From Leishmania mexicana MHOM/GT/2001/U1103 (lineage: Eukaryota; Euglenozoa; Kinetoplastea; Trypanosomatida; Trypanosomatidae), in assembly GCF_000234665.1 (NCBI RefSeq), contig NC_018338.1:1395023-1459022 (forward strand): a DNA stretch of 64,000 nucleotides. Direction: 5' to 3'. Shown here in pieces: positions 30,994 through 41,973 of the stretch; positions within the stretch are counted from its first letter, which is position 1; every line of letters begins with the position of its first letter. The position numbers were made by a program, and so were the translations under genes. The notes beneath the pieces were generated by a model. It saw only the letters and a program-made list of their open reading frames with translations. It searched no databases and was not told the origin of the DNA.

Positions 30994-31944
30994 TCAGAAG
31001 GCGCAGTTTACAGCCGCGCCATCTCTTCCGCTTGACTTGTCCCCACTGCTGAGCTCTCCGCTCCCCTCCGCCGAAACCTGAGACACATTTGGGTATCCAA
31101 ACCATGCCTCGAAAGCGTTGTCGTCGAAGTTGAAGTACGCGTTCTTATTAACCGATATTACCTCACCCTCTTCGATGTCGCGGAATGCCTGCATTACAAA
31201 GTACCCCTTCTCCTGCTGCACCGCTGCCTTCTTGTGAAGCGAGAGCCACTGCAACATTTCCTCATCCGGATACCCAATCATGGCGTTCGGCTGCGGCGAG
31301 TGCAGCGCCAAGTCCATGACCGGCACCATTCCCATCAGCTCCCCCTTCCCCCGCCGCGCATACGGGGATAGCTGGAAATAGGGGTGCCCTGAGCCGCCGA
31401 CATCACTAGTCGACCACAGCGGAATCGCATGACGGCGGAAGAGGCAGTAGGCGTGGCGGAAAGCAACGTCGAAGTCGCTCACCTCCACCTTGCACTGCGC
31501 CACGAGCGGCGCCGTCCACTCCTTGTAGCCTTTCGTAGCCTGCGCCGCATCCGCCACTTTACCAATCGGCATCGCCGGGTCAAACGGCAGCACATCCAGG
31601 TAACTCTGCACGCCGCGCGGATGACCAGTGAGAAGCACCTTGGTGAGGAGCCCTAGAAACGTGAAGGAGCCACGTGTCAGGTCCTCCCAGAACGGCACAG
31701 GCTCACCGTGTCGCTCGGGAGACACCTTCAAGGCGAAGCTGGGGTCATCGGTGATGCTCAGCAAGCTTTGCGTTGCCTCGACGGGGACGACGGCGACAAA
31801 GTCGAACTCGGGAATCCGCTCAGTGGCGACGAGGCCCAGAGGAGTGACGTGGACACGTTGGAAGAGGCGGCACCCTTTCATAATAGCCCATGTAACAAAG
31901 TCGAGCAACTTGGGGTTGCACCGGGCGATGCGTACGCCGCTCAT
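30994..31944 (-). CDS. SET-domain protein, RuBisCO LSMT/SETD-like lysine methyltransferase
   Basis: A 316-residue protein starting MSGVRIARCNPKLLDFVTWA. The early motif LGLVATERIPEFDFVAVVP resembles the first SET strand pair (G.GLVA...I..G..L..VP). Later GMVPVMDLALHSPQPNAMIG corresponds to the catalytic D..NHS....N block, and DIEEGEVISVNKN with the following Phe/Tyr-rich stretch to the C-terminal SET motif. Spacing with a helical insert matches the SETD3/SETD6/RuBisCO LSMT group, which methylates non-histone proteins. The usual Asn of NHS appears to be Leu, so activity is uncertain. The start is supported by a clear acceptor: pyrimidine tract at 31978-32000 with AG at 31976-31977, after which 31944 is the first ATG. 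The longer open frame upstream is therefore leader. Confidence 0.75.
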   Translation of the reverse strand: MSGVRIARCNPKLLDFVTWAIMKGCRLFQRVHVTPLGLVATERIPEFDFVAVVPVEATQSLLSITDDPSFALKVSPERHGEPVPFWEDLTRGSFTFLGLLTKVLLTGHPRGVQSYLDVLPFDPAMPIGKVADAAQATKGYKEWTAPLVAQCKVEVSDFDVAFRHAYCLFRRHAIPLWSTSDVGGSGHPYFQLSPYARRGKGELMGMVPVMDLALHSPQPNAMIGYPDEEMLQWLSLHKKAAVQQEKGYFVMQAFRDIEEGEVISVNKNAYFNFDDNAFEAWFGYPNVSQVSAEGSGELSSGDKSSGRDGAAVNCAF

Positions 31945-33229
31945 CGCCAGAGCACGCACAAGGCAGAAGGAGCCACTGAAAACAAGGGAAAAAGAAGAGC
32001 GAGTGCGATGACGCACAAGGAGGTACGCCTGTTTGGACGAATGTGTGTCGCTAAGCAGTTTCACTACACGTGTATAATGAAGTGCAAGCACACTGTCAAG
32101 AGCAGAGGGGGGTGCGGCACATACCAGAACGTCCAACACCGGCTGCAGAGAGTGAAACACCAGAAGCCAACAAAAGGCGCACCAGTCAACGACATCAAAA
32201 GAAGGAAGGGGTCGAGAGAAACGGATAGAGGAGCGAAGCCGTTCCTGCAACGGAACGGGCCATGAGCAACGGGTCGACGCCGCGTCTGGTTGCGACTAGA
32301 CAGTAGCCTCTGTCCAATGCATGAAAGGGAAAGGAACCGGAACAGCGAAGAGGAGAACACAAGAAATATCCAGAGCATCGAGCCACAAGCATCGAACGCA
32401 GCAGTACGCATGACTGAACGAGGCACACACTAAGCATCCCCTTACCAAGTTGAATGCAAACGTAACGAGCCGACTATTCACACCGCCAGCGTAGAAGGGC
32501 AAAGGCGCACGGAGGGAAACGGCAGGCGCGCTTACTTTCATTGCCTCTCCGCATCCCCCCCTCCCCACCTCTCCCCGGCTCTTTCTGCACTGATGAGCAC
32601 GCCCCGACCCTATTGTGTCTTTTGGGGGGAGGGGGAGGGCTGTCGTTGCTTTTTTTGTGCTTGGAACTCCACCTCATGAAACAGTGACGCGAGAACAGAA
32701 GGCCCAGGCGCCGTGCGGCCCACCCAGTCCACTTCACGCCGCCCTCCCCCCCCCGCACATCGAAGGGAGGAAACAGGGGCAAGGCAACGATGGTACAAAT
32801 AAATAAATAAACGGCAACACACAAGCACATGGATATATTGACCGATACACAAAGAGAGAGGCGCCGGTGTATACCCGCACTCGAATGCTTACGCATACAC
32901 CCACACACATACATAAACGACTGTGCGCACACGCAGACCCGTGGGCGGGGGAGCACATTGCGGCCTTGCCGTGAGAGGGCGAGGGAGAGAGCTTCCCTCA
33001 TCGTAGTTCCGGAAGCTCCAAGCTGGCCTACATCCATCCCTAGCATACATGCAGATATATCCAAAACCAACGTCCTCCACATGCCGACACCGACGCTGAC
33101 GCTACAGGCGACTTCTCTCCCGGCCCGCTGTTTTCTCCCACCAGGGCGTACAATCACCCCAGAGACTATTCCCACCTCCATAAATATGACCTGCCTCGGC
33201 TCACTTTTCGTCCCTGGGCGTTGGCGGCA
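31945..33229. other. intergenic spacer
   Basis: Contains the pyrimidine tract and AG (31976-32000) of the SET-gene mRNA, low-complexity GT/CA-rich sequence near 32870-32935, and the 3' UTR of the proteasome gene. No gene recognised. Confidence 0.65.
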
Positions 33230-33994
33230 TCAGACATCCACTATATCAACCAAGTGACGGATCTCCTCCTTGAGCACCGGCGTAGTACCAGGAGAGAGCA
33301 TGACTTCCTGCCGCGGGTGCATGCGCTCGTTCGGCGTGTCGTAACCGATCATGAGCTCCGTCTTGGCCTTCGTGATAACGCACACGTCTACCTGAGTACC
33401 GCTGTAGGGATCATTAAAGATGCCCTTGCGGATAGCCGACGTCACCAGCTCCTTGGCCTCCTCGCACGTCATGTTGTCCTTGTAGGCAGCCTCCAACTGA
33501 GCCATGGCGGCAATGCTACCGCTGCCCATTGTCACGAAGGGCAGACGATCGGTGCTGCCGTGTGGGGCGACGGTAGCTAAGAACGGGCCCTCCACATCCA
33601 CGCCACCGAGCACAAGCGCTGCGCTGACGTGGCCCTGGTAGCGGTACAAGTGGCGCTTCAGCAGCGTCAGTGCCTCGAGGACGCGAGACTGCTTGCCTGT
33701 CTCGAAACGGTGCAGAGCCAGGTGCGAGGACACCATATTCGTCACGGCCTCTGTGTCTGCCGACGTGCCGGCACCGCAGCACATGATATTCGGAGCCATG
33801 TAGTGGATCTTGCGGCAGCACTTGTCCGCTACAATACTGCCCTCGGTAGCACGAGTGTCAGCTCCGAGCACAACGCCGTCCTTGTAAACGACACCCACGA
33901 TAGTCGTACCGGTCTTCAGCGTTCGTGGCGCAGAGTAGCCCTCACTCTCCAGGTTGAGGTTACGCTGAACATTTTCAAAGTCGAATCCGGGCAT
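33230..33994 (-). CDS. PSMB7: 20S proteasome subunit beta2 (trypsin-like)
   Basis: A 254-residue precursor beginning MPGFDFENVQRNLNLESEG, with a 29-residue propeptide ending at Gly29 and the catalytic Thr1 at residue 30 (KTGTTIVGVV). Counting from Thr1, Asp17 and Arg19 (LGADTRATEG) and Lys33 are in place, and position 45 is Gly with an acidic residue at 53, the S1-pocket pattern of the trypsin-like beta2 subunit. CCGAG, YQGHVSAALVLGGVD, PHGSTDRLP and MGSGSIAAMA are further beta2 signatures. It is expected to be active in the core particle. The frame extends 189 codons upstream, but that part is leader: family length and a T/C-rich run just upstream (about 34013-34025 on the minus strand reads as purines) support 33994. 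Confidence 0.95.
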   Translation of the reverse strand: MPGFDFENVQRNLNLESEGYSAPRTLKTGTTIVGVVYKDGVVLGADTRATEGSIVADKCCRKIHYMAPNIMCCGAGTSADTEAVTNMVSSHLALHRFETGKQSRVLEALTLLKRHLYRYQGHVSAALVLGGVDVEGPFLATVAPHGSTDRLPFVTMGSGSIAAMAQLEAAYKDNMTCEEAKELVTSAIRKGIFNDPYSGTQVDVCVITKAKTELMIGYDTPNERMHPRQEVMLSPGTTPVLKEEIRHLVDIVDV

Positions 33995-35121
33995 AGTGCA
34001 AGCGAGATCCTTCCTTTTTTTCCTTTTCGCCGTGCTGGCAAGTGCGCGGTGTGCCGTCGGTGTCTTTTCGTTTTTCCGTTCTATGCTTGCAAGAGCGCGA
34101 GAGTAGAGGGAGGGCCACCGCAGAGTCACCACCACCAAAGAGAAGGGCTCTGTATGCCGCTGCGTCACCTCAAGGGCGCAGAGAGACCTGAGGGAGATAT
34201 GAACGAGAGGGCGGGGGAGAGGGAGACTCTCGAGTGCGTGAGAGACAAGTGGAGTGTACGCGGTGAGGAGAGAGAGAGATGGGGTAGCGTGAGGTGTCTG
34301 GGCGTGCGAGATAGAACGGATACTGAGTAAACTGTGCAGCAACGGGCCGAGAGCGTGAGAACCATAGGGCACATCACGCAAAAGATAAAGCCGCCGACAA
34401 CGTGATACGTCACGCGCAGGAGAGAGTGGGGGAGAGTTGTGAGCAATATGTGCAGACTCAGAGTCAAGCAGTTTTCGTCCAGGCCAAAACAACCATGTAG
34501 GTAGCGGTGTGGCCGAAAGATAAACCCACTTCAACGCGCGGAATTCACACACAATGCGCACTCACCAAGGACGTGGGGAGAGAAGCAGCTGTGTCCGTCG
34601 ACAACCCTGCTGTGGCAAGCTTTCAACACGGTGTCGAAGCCGATTCAAGACCGGTGCCTTGCTGCTACTTTGTTGACTCGTTGGTAAGAGAAGCGGGAAC
34701 AGGCCTGCATCCCCCCGCCTCCCACTGGCACACCCAGCACCCTCTTGTATGTCTATCCTTTCTCGTTTTCTTTCGCGCTCTGTTGAGATAAAGAGAGGGT
34801 AGAAACGTGATGCCCCCAACGACCCTGCACACATGCAGAGGTACCCAGGCACAAGGGCGTGCAGGTAGCACAATGTCGGCAGCGCAAACATATATATAGG
34901 AGGAAGGAATCCCCATACGCCAATGTGGTTACTGTGAACACGCCGAAACAACGACACGAGAGAGAGGTGCGCCGGGGGGCTGTTCTCAGGCTTCGTTACA
35001 GCTCCACCTACCCGCTTATCAACCCCCTCACATGTAGAAACCACCAACAACGCACTCACGAAGATCCGGACACCAAGCCAGAGGAAGCGGGGCACCGTGC
35101 ACAGTATGTTCGCGACGCCGC
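33995..35121. other. intergenic spacer
   Basis: Leader of the proteasome mRNA and 3' UTR of uS17m. Purine-rich plus-strand stretches at 34190-34285 are pyrimidine-rich on the transcribed strand. No gene recognised. Confidence 0.62.
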
Positions 35122-36060
35122 CTAAGGCGATTTCTTCAAGTTTTTGAAGTCGTACTTGTCCGACGGCTGCAGGTTCATCCAGTAGTCGTCACCCTTCTTA
35201 TGGCGGCTATCCTCCTCCACCTCGCTGAACTCCTCGGCCACTGGCTGCCCGTCTCCAAGAAACGCGGGCTCCTCACCAGGTGGCAGCTCTGCCGTCACAG
35301 ACGCGTTCGGAGCAATCATCTTGTTCGCTTCGTCGAAGGAAGCAGAGTCCGTCAGCTTGGCGCGCGGTTGATCTGGCGTCGGCCCCGCGAACCTATAGGC
35401 ATCCTGCACGTGCTCCTGAATCGCCGCTGCCAGCTTCTCCTTGGTGCCCTCTGTGTTGGTCAGGTTCAGCTTCACGACACGGCGCGACACCGGGTAACCA
35501 AATAGCGGTGGCGGCACTGCCTTGAGGCCAAGCTTCAGCCGCTCTCGTCCTTCAATGTTCGGCTCTAGAATGCTGAAGACGTAGTAGTGCTTGTACTTTG
35601 AGATCTTTCGAGACTGCTTGATGTGCACCAGGTCACCCTCGACGCAAGCGAGATCCTCATCGTGAGCAAAGAAGCGGCTCGTGCGCGACACACGTTGGTT
35701 GAACTTCGGGTAGTAGACCATGTGATTCGCTGCCACCACAGCTGTCTTGAGCATGCTGGTGCCGACCACGTAGCCGATCTTGTCAGACCCCTGGCGGGGC
35801 TGGTTGAAAATCATTGACGTCAGGTCGTACGGCCACGGCATGCGACGCGGCCGCTGTCCCTGCACACCGGTCATCGAGACAGCCCAGTGATGTCGCGTGC
35901 GATTCGGAAAGGCATTGCGTTTGAACTTGCGGACATAGACACGGTGATTTGCGTTGTGTGTATTCTTGGTGCGCGCGCCGCCGTACATCATCACGCACCG
36001 CTGACGGTGCTCCGTCTGGAAGTTCCACCACGGGAGTCGAAGAAGTGACTGACGAAACAT
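35122..36060 (-). CDS. mitochondrial ribosomal protein uS17m
   Basis: A 312-residue protein starting MFRQSLLRLPWWNFQTEHRQ, a basic aromatic N-terminus consistent with mitochondrial import. The central part is a recognisable uS17 OB-fold: IGYVVGTSMLKTAVVAANHM, YYPKFNQRVSRTSRFFAHDE, GDLVHIKQSRKISKYKHYYV. It fits the pattern G.V....M.KT..V...H..Y.K...R...F.AHDE....GD.V.I...R..SK.K. Bacterial uS17 is only about 85 residues; trypanosomatid mitoribosomal proteins carry long N- and C-terminal extensions as here. The C-terminal ~100 residues are acidic and specific to the lineage. The frame is open upstream to 36153, but the basic leader starts naturally at the ATG at 36060. Confidence 0.85.
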   Translation of the reverse strand: MFRQSLLRLPWWNFQTEHRQRCVMMYGGARTKNTHNANHRVYVRKFKRNAFPNRTRHHWAVSMTGVQGQRPRRMPWPYDLTSMIFNQPRQGSDKIGYVVGTSMLKTAVVAANHMVYYPKFNQRVSRTSRFFAHDEDLACVEGDLVHIKQSRKISKYKHYYVFSILEPNIEGRERLKLGLKAVPPPLFGYPVSRRVVKLNLTNTEGTKEKLAAAIQEHVQDAYRFAGPTPDQPRAKLTDSASFDEANKMIAPNASVTAELPPGEEPAFLGDGQPVAEEFSEVEEDSRHKKGDDYWMNLQPSDKYDFKNLKKSP

Positions 36061-38081
36061 GCGAATTTTGCGAGGCGAGTCAATAGTCACAGAGAAAAAT
36101 AGAGCCACGTACCCTTCGGTACGCGCTGCAACGTAGGCAGAAGGGAACGTCAAAGAGACTCAGTTCCAAGCGTCACGATCCTTGTGTCCTTCCGATATCC
36201 GCCAGTAAAACGCAGAGGGGTGCCTACCACGTCAAGAAGGATACGCCAAGAGCCCCAACACACTAACAACACATCCGCCGCAAAACGGCCAAGCAAAAAA
36301 AAAAAAGTACAGGCACGCACGCACGCTCTTGCACCAATCCGACACTGTGTGTGTGCGTGTGTTTGTGTGTGTGTGTATCTCTGTGGAAGCCCTCCCCCCG
36401 CACAAAAAGAAGAGTTGTTCGAGGCGCTCCTTTTCGTTGATGTGCGCGTGTGCTCAGACGCTTCGCGTTCACAGAAGCAACGGCAATAGAAACGGGAGAC
36501 GCACGTGTGCGTGCGTGCATGGGTTTGTGCGGGCAATGCACCGAAGAAGTGCGCGCGAGAGAGAGCACAGACGGCAAACGCCGAGAAGAGGAAGATGACA
36601 GCAAGTGACAATGCAAATACACACTTGAGTGTAACACCGCTTGTGGGGTTCATACTCGTGTCTTTTCCTTCCTACTCCTCACCTCGCGTCCCTCATACAA
36701 GCAAGGAGGGGTGCTAGCGCGATAGGGAGCATGAAACCGTGCCCCGGTGAGCATAGGTCACTTGGATAGGTGGGAGGAGATAACGAGGGGAGGGGGGGGT
36801 TAACACAGGCAGCAGGAGGCTCCTAAACTAGTGTGCCCCCTTTTTTCCGCCGCAACGCAGCGCAATGAGGGGCGCATGTATGCGTGTAGGTGTGTCTAGA
36901 GCCCTCACACAGAAACGCTGCAGGCTCGAGACGTCGGGGTGAGGGCTTCGCGTTATATATGTGTCATCTGTCTGCTTTTTGTGGTGTTTGTGGATGTGCC
37001 CATTTGTCTGCCTTCTTCCCGGCACGGAGGAGGGGAGCGTGACTCCGTGTCGGCGTAGGTGCATTACTTACAAGAACTATCCGTTGACTGTGGGTGTGTG
37101 GACTTCCGTGGGGTGCGCGTGTCTTAAGACTAAAGGAACGGAAACGAAAAAAAAGGAAACACAGAAGAGAAAAACAACGAGCGAGCAAACGGCAGTTACA
37201 GCTCGATACAATACGCCAACAAGGGAGATAACCTAAAGGAGAAGCTGCCCGTTCTATTCTGCGTGCGCTTTGTATCACCCCTGCACACACACACAGACAC
37301 AACTGCCTGTGATGCTGTGTTCTCTCCATCAATGCCTTTCTATGCGCCATCATCACTTCCTCACCCTCCATGCGCTGTCTTCTGTGTTGAGAGGTGCATT
37401 CGCTTCCTACGCGTCCCCTTGCCTCTCCAATTCTATTCGCCATGGGAGACAGCCTGGTCTCGGAGAACGCGGGGAGAAGCGATAAGGTGCACCACGCACA
37501 AAAAAAAACAAAGTGGCCAAGAATTCACGAGAGAGAATCGTATGTTCGTGTGCGTATGTGTGTGAGGCGCCAAAGGAAGGGCCCGACGACAATGCATTGT
37601 GGAGCGGGAGGGGAACTCTCTCTCTACATATATATGTCATCATAGCGCACGAGGAAAGTACACAGGAAGTCTGCGGCAGAGAGAAGAACAGAGAAAACAA
37701 GCCACGAACACGGCAAGGGAACAGGAGAAAGCGGACCCTCTTTGCGCTGTTGCGGTTACCATATCAAGCATCTCTCTCCTCACCTTTGAACTTTTCCGTC
37801 TGCTTCACGAGGCTCAACGACATCGCCTCTTCTATTAGGCATTTCAGCTGCTTCATGCAAAGAAATCGTACTCATCAAAAGAAGCAAACAACGAGGGAGG
37901 ACAGGCATGCACCGCGTCCATTCTGCGACTCCTTCACCGTGAAGGGATGCAGCTACGCATCGCGCTTCCCTGACCTTCGTCGCTTCCATCTCCATCTCCT
38001 TGTACGCCCTCGCAGGACACGAGACACAGCAAGCACCACGGCCGGTGGTGGTGGTAGGAAAGCAAGCAGGTGCATACGCGC
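36061..38081. other. long intergenic spacer with GT repeat
   Basis: About 2 kb with no recognised gene, including the 3' UTR of CCT-eta and the leader of uS17m. It contains a GT-rich microsatellite (36345-36377) next to an A-run (about 36295-36306). Confidence 0.65.
36345..36377. repeat. GT-rich microsatellite
   Basis: Imperfect GT repeat with two short interruptions. Confidence 0.85.
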
Positions 38082-39794
38082 CTACTTGCCGCGGCCACCC
38101 TTCATGCGTGTGACGCCTGGGGCACCAGCAAACATGCCGCCCATGCCCGCCTTGCTCATGGCCATGTTGCCACCGCGGCCACCGCCGCCAACTGCCTGCT
38201 TCTTGGCAGCGTCCGATTCCGGGTTCGTCACGGTCTCATCAATCGAAAGGATCAGGCAGGCCGCCTCCGTGGCGCTCTGCAGCGCGTTCCTCTTTACCAG
38301 CGTTGGCTCCCACACAAAGTTCGCGAAGGTGTCGCACACACCGCCGTTGAAGATGTCAACGCCATACCACTGGCTGTCCTTTTCAGAGGTCACGTAGTGC
38401 TTCTGGCGTAGCTTGTTCACTGTGTCAGTGCTATCGTGGCCGGCGTTCTCAGCGAGCTGGCGCGGAATGATCTCCAGCGCGCGGGCGTAGCCGGAGACCA
38501 CCATCTGTTCCTTACCCTTGATCGTCCGGGAGTACTCGCGCAGCTTCTTGCTCAGTTCCATCTCGATGGCACCACCACCACCAACGACAGAGCCGGTCTT
38601 GATTGCGCGCTTCACTATACAGATGGCGTCGTGCAAGGAGCGGTCGGCCTCCTCAATGAACTGCTGGGCACCGCCGCGCAGAATGACGGTGGATGTCTTC
38701 GAGGTCTTGCAGCCGGTAAAAAAGTTGAAGCGCTCCGTACCGACCTGACGCTCCTCGAACGTGCCACATGTGCCGAGTACCTCAGCTGGCACATTGTTAA
38801 GCGTAGACTGCACCACACCGCCGGTAGCCATGCACATACGCGTCATGTCGTCGTTCGCCACGCGGCCGGCACAGAAAACGTCTCGATCTGCAAAGTACTG
38901 CGTGGCTAGGTCGCCGATCGGCAGGCGAGAGAGCACCACGTTGGCTCCGGTCGCCACACACTTTTCCAGCTTATCGAAGATGATCTTCCACTCCGCATCG
39001 ACTATAGACTGGTACTGCTTCGGGTCCTTGAGGCGCACCTCTGCGTTATCCTTTTCGGCCTTGAGCTCCAGCTCCACGTTCAGCAGCAGCACCTTCGGGT
39101 TGTCGAACTTCTTGCGCTGCTGCTCGAAACCAGCGTAGGAGAAGGTCTTTTTGAACGCAACACCGTCCACCAGCATGCTGTCGCGCATGCTACCACCGGC
39201 CACCTTCTTGATGCCAATGAGGTCAAGGTTCATGTCCTCATTTAGGGACATCACAGCCTTCACCGCCATCTCGGCGAAGAAGCGTCGCTCTGTGTTGATC
39301 AGTTTCGAGTTGAGCGCGGTCTCAGCACATCGAATCAAGTTCTCCTCGTTCGAGTTGCCCTCGGCCTTGAACGGGACGCAAAGCTCATCCAATGCCTTCA
39401 TCGCGATGCTGAGGGAGTTGCGGTAGGCTTTGACAATCACCTGTGGCGCAATGCCGTCCTCCACGCACTGCTTCGACTCCTTCAGTAGCTCGCCAGCGAG
39501 AACGACGACAGAGGTCGTACCATCGCCCACCTCGTTGTCTTGCGCACGCGCAATGTCCACGAGACTCTTCGCGGCTGGGTGCACGATTTCAAGCAGATTC
39601 ATGATAGTGGCACCATCGTTGCTGATCTGAACATCGCGTCCGTTGTGAATGAGCTTATCCATGCCGCACGGTCCGAGCGTAGACTTCACGGTGTCCACGA
39701 TGCTGATGCAGGCATTGATGTTGCTGATGAGCTGCGGCTTACCCTGCGAGGTGTCCGTACCTTCGCGGAGAAGCACAAGCTGTGGCTGGATCAT
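38082..39794 (-). CDS. CCT7: CCT/TRiC chaperonin subunit eta
   Basis: A 570-residue group II chaperonin subunit. The opening [21 protein letters not shown] is diagnostic of the eta subunit. ATP-site motifs are present: LGPCGMDKL (40-48; the usual Arg of GPRG is Cys), SNDGATI (58-64), [15 protein letters not shown] (90-104), and [13 protein letters not shown] with its conserved Gly run and Glu. The protein ends in a flexible Gly/Met-rich tail, as is usual in CCT subunits. TRiC folds tubulin and actin in the cytosol, important in an organism with a large microtubule cytoskeleton. The ATG at 39794 aligns directly with the family start. Confidence 0.96.
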   Translation of the reverse strand: MIQPQLVLLREGTDTSQGKPQLISNINACISIVDTVKSTLGPCGMDKLIHNGRDVQISNDGATIMNLLEIVHPAAKSLVDIARAQDNEVGDGTTSVVVLAGELLKESKQCVEDGIAPQVIVKAYRNSLSIAMKALDELCVPFKAEGNSNEENLIRCAETALNSKLINTERRFFAEMAVKAVMSLNEDMNLDLIGIKKVAGGSMRDSMLVDGVAFKKTFSYAGFEQQRKKFDNPKVLLLNVELELKAEKDNAEVRLKDPKQYQSIVDAEWKIIFDKLEKCVATGANVVLSRLPIGDLATQYFADRDVFCAGRVANDDMTRMCMATGGVVQSTLNNVPAEVLGTCGTFEERQVGTERFNFFTGCKTSKTSTVILRGGAQQFIEEADRSLHDAICIVKRAIKTGSVVGGGGAIEMELSKKLREYSRTIKGKEQMVVSGYARALEIIPRQLAENAGHDSTDTVNKLRQKHYVTSEKDSQWYGVDIFNGGVCDTFANFVWEPTLVKRNALQSATEAACLILSIDETVTNPESDAAKKQAVGGGGRGGNMAMSKAGMGGMFAGAPGVTRMKGGRGK

Positions 39795-40959
39795 GGTGTG
39801 GTGGAGACGGCGCGAGAAGTGAGACTTGTAAGGGCGGAGGAGAAATTCAACAAGATGACGAGGGTGAGCTCAACAGTTCACGGGCCTGTGGCGTTGGTTC
39901 AACGAAGCCTCCAGAGATAGAAGCACAAAACGGTGGTGCAAAGAGGGTGCTTCGAGGAAAAGGAAGAAGGGACAAAGGTGGAGTGGCAGAAAAAAGGGGT
40001 CGGGAATGGGGAAGGGAGGGGGGTACAAGCCTGAGTAAAATTTCCTGTTTTATAAAAGCGCTGTGTTCCGAGTAGTTGCGAAGAGATGAAACCCGAATAA
40101 TGAAGAAAAAAAAAACAATAAAAACTCCTGTTTCGTTTAGCAATCAGACCACGATCAACACCACCACCACCCCACACGCCAAAAGAAGCGCACGGCACAA
40201 AAAGAGAGGAGAGGGAGAAGAGGCTGTAGAGCATGGGCAAGCAGAGGCAGAGCGGGTTTCACGCGTACACAGAGAGGAGTGCAAACGTGCACATGGGCGA
40301 GGAAAAGAATCAGGAAGGGGAAGACAGCAAATCTGCTAGGGCAAGCTAGTCAGGCATATGCCCAGTACCTCCCCCCCTCTCTCTCCCCCATCACCCATCC
40401 CTGCATGTGTGTGTGCCTATGTGTGCTTGTAAGATTTTCGTGCAGTGGCTCCGGGGAATGCATCCGTTGCTCACTACCCTGGAGGCGGACGGGGGCCGCA
40501 CCCCTTACACACCTATGTAGCAACGCTGCAGACGTTACATCTTTGATTGTTTCATTATTACTTGGCGAAAAGACACCTTTGTTCTTGCGTGGCAAGGGAG
40601 AGGAAGGAATCAACACGCACACACAGGAGAAAATGTGCCGGCTCTTGCAAAGCATGTGAAGTAGCGGTTCGAAAGGAGTAGCCCTCCGTCGTCTACAGTA
40701 GCCTGCAATCAGCTTGCCCTTCGCACGTCAGGCTATTTACATCCAAGAGCACCGAGGGAGGAAAAAACGAAACAGGAATGTCGTGTGCTGGGCACGTCCT
40801 GGCTGTCGCCGGAGCACGTGCATCGCGAGGCGAGCAGAAAGAGGGTGAGAAACAGAGACAAGGCATGATGAGTATTCCAGTGCGTCGGTCCCTCTCGTGC
40901 CTTTGGTGTCCCGACACACAGTTCGTCCGCCTTCTCCGGTCATCTTGCGATAAGCAAGA
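39795..40959. other. intergenic spacer
   Basis: No gene recognised. Purine-rich plus-strand sequence near 39950-40020 gives a pyrimidine tract on the transcribed strand upstream of CCT-eta; the rest is 3' UTR of the NME7 gene. Confidence 0.65.
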
Positions 40960-41973
40960 TCACTGCTTGTTCTGCAGCAAAGAAAAGAAGAACTCTGATT
41001 CAAGGGGCCCATCCTCTTCCAGGTCGGTACAATGGACAGCGTTCCGGATGCGGTCCACGCCGTACATGGAGCGGAGCGTGTGAGGGAAAAGAACGTGGCA
41101 CACTTCTGGGTCATGCGGGCCACACACCGCCCGCAGCGCCGGCACGGCGTTCTCGGCGCAAACCTCAATGGCCCAGCACGGGCCGGACGACATCTGCTCC
41201 ACCAGCTTCTTGTACTCCGGAAGAACTCCGTTGTAAACCTCTAAAAAGTCCTCAGCATCTGCCACTGTCAGCTGGTAAGAACCAAGGGCACTAATGTAAA
41301 ACCCCTCCTCAACCAAGCGATGAAGAATGGGACCTTGATAGCCGCTAGTGATCGCGTGTGGCTTGATGACGCACACGGCGCAGTTCTTCAGCGCCGCTGG
41401 GGACTCGCCTGGCCCCATGACTGCCTCCTTCAGCTCCTGCACAGCACTCTCGCTCGAAATCTGCGTCACGGCAGTGGAAAAGGAGGCCGCCACCGAGGCC
41501 ACCTTTTCACGGGCTCCGGCGCCGCTCGCAAGCACAACTAGGCACCGCTGCGCCTTTGATGCAACTCGGGTAGCGAGGCTCTGCGAAAGCTCTACTAAGC
41601 GGATGAACGTAATCCGCAGGCCTTGCGTTGTCAGGCCCTCAATCACGGAGCCCGCTGCCGCGCTATGGTGCTGCATGTCAACAGTAATCATGCACTCACC
41701 CGAGTTCGCGGTAAGCCGCTTGCGCGTTGCGTCGTCGCCATAGTCGACAATGCGAAGGGGACGGGAAAAGACGTTAATCGTCGCCCCCACGTAAAGCTCG
41801 TTCGGGCTCAGTGACGGATACGCGCAGCGCTTCAAAAACAAGCGCTTCGTCTTGAGGTTGTACATCTCTATCGTTTTGTCGTCCGTAAAGTAGCAAAACT
41901 GGTATGTTCGAGAGAGGCTCGCTTGTGGATCGAAGTACTCCACCACAAACGTGTCCCTTTGTTCACCCACCAT
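40960..41973 (-). CDS. NME7: NME7-like nucleoside diphosphate kinase with DM10 domain
   Basis: A 337-residue protein. Residues 1-90 form a DM10 domain (TFVVEYFDPQASLSRTYQFC, DDKTIEMYNLKTKRLFLKRC), the N-terminal module of NME7. About 92-175 looks like a strongly degenerate first NDK domain without a catalytic His. The second NDK domain (about 197-330) starts CAVCVIKPHA and ends with RIRNAVHCTDLEEDGPLESEF, keeping the catalytic His (residue 314) in the family's NAVH..D...S...E pattern. NME7 is a component of the gamma-tubulin ring complex and lies inside doublet microtubules of motile cilia; a flagellar axoneme role is the likely one here. Start at 41973 agrees with the DM10 domain's beginning. 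Confidence 0.85.
   Translation of the reverse strand: MVGEQRDTFVVEYFDPQASLSRTYQFCYFTDDKTIEMYNLKTKRLFLKRCAYPSLSPNELYVGATINVFSRPLRIVDYGDDATRKRLTANSGECMITVDMQHHSAAAGSVIEGLTTQGLRITFIRLVELSQSLATRVASKAQRCLVVLASGAGAREKVASVAASFSTAVTQISSESAVQELKEAVMGPGESPAALKNCAVCVIKPHAITSGYQGPILHRLVEEGFYISALGSYQLTVADAEDFLEVYNGVLPEYKKLVEQMSSGPCWAIEVCAENAVPALRAVCGPHDPEVCHVLFPHTLRSMYGVDRIRNAVHCTDLEEDGPLESEFFFSLLQNKQ

Noticed and set aside
33995..34561. N-terminal extension of the proteasome beta2 frame
   Set aside because: No homology; family length and propeptide structure place the start at 33994.
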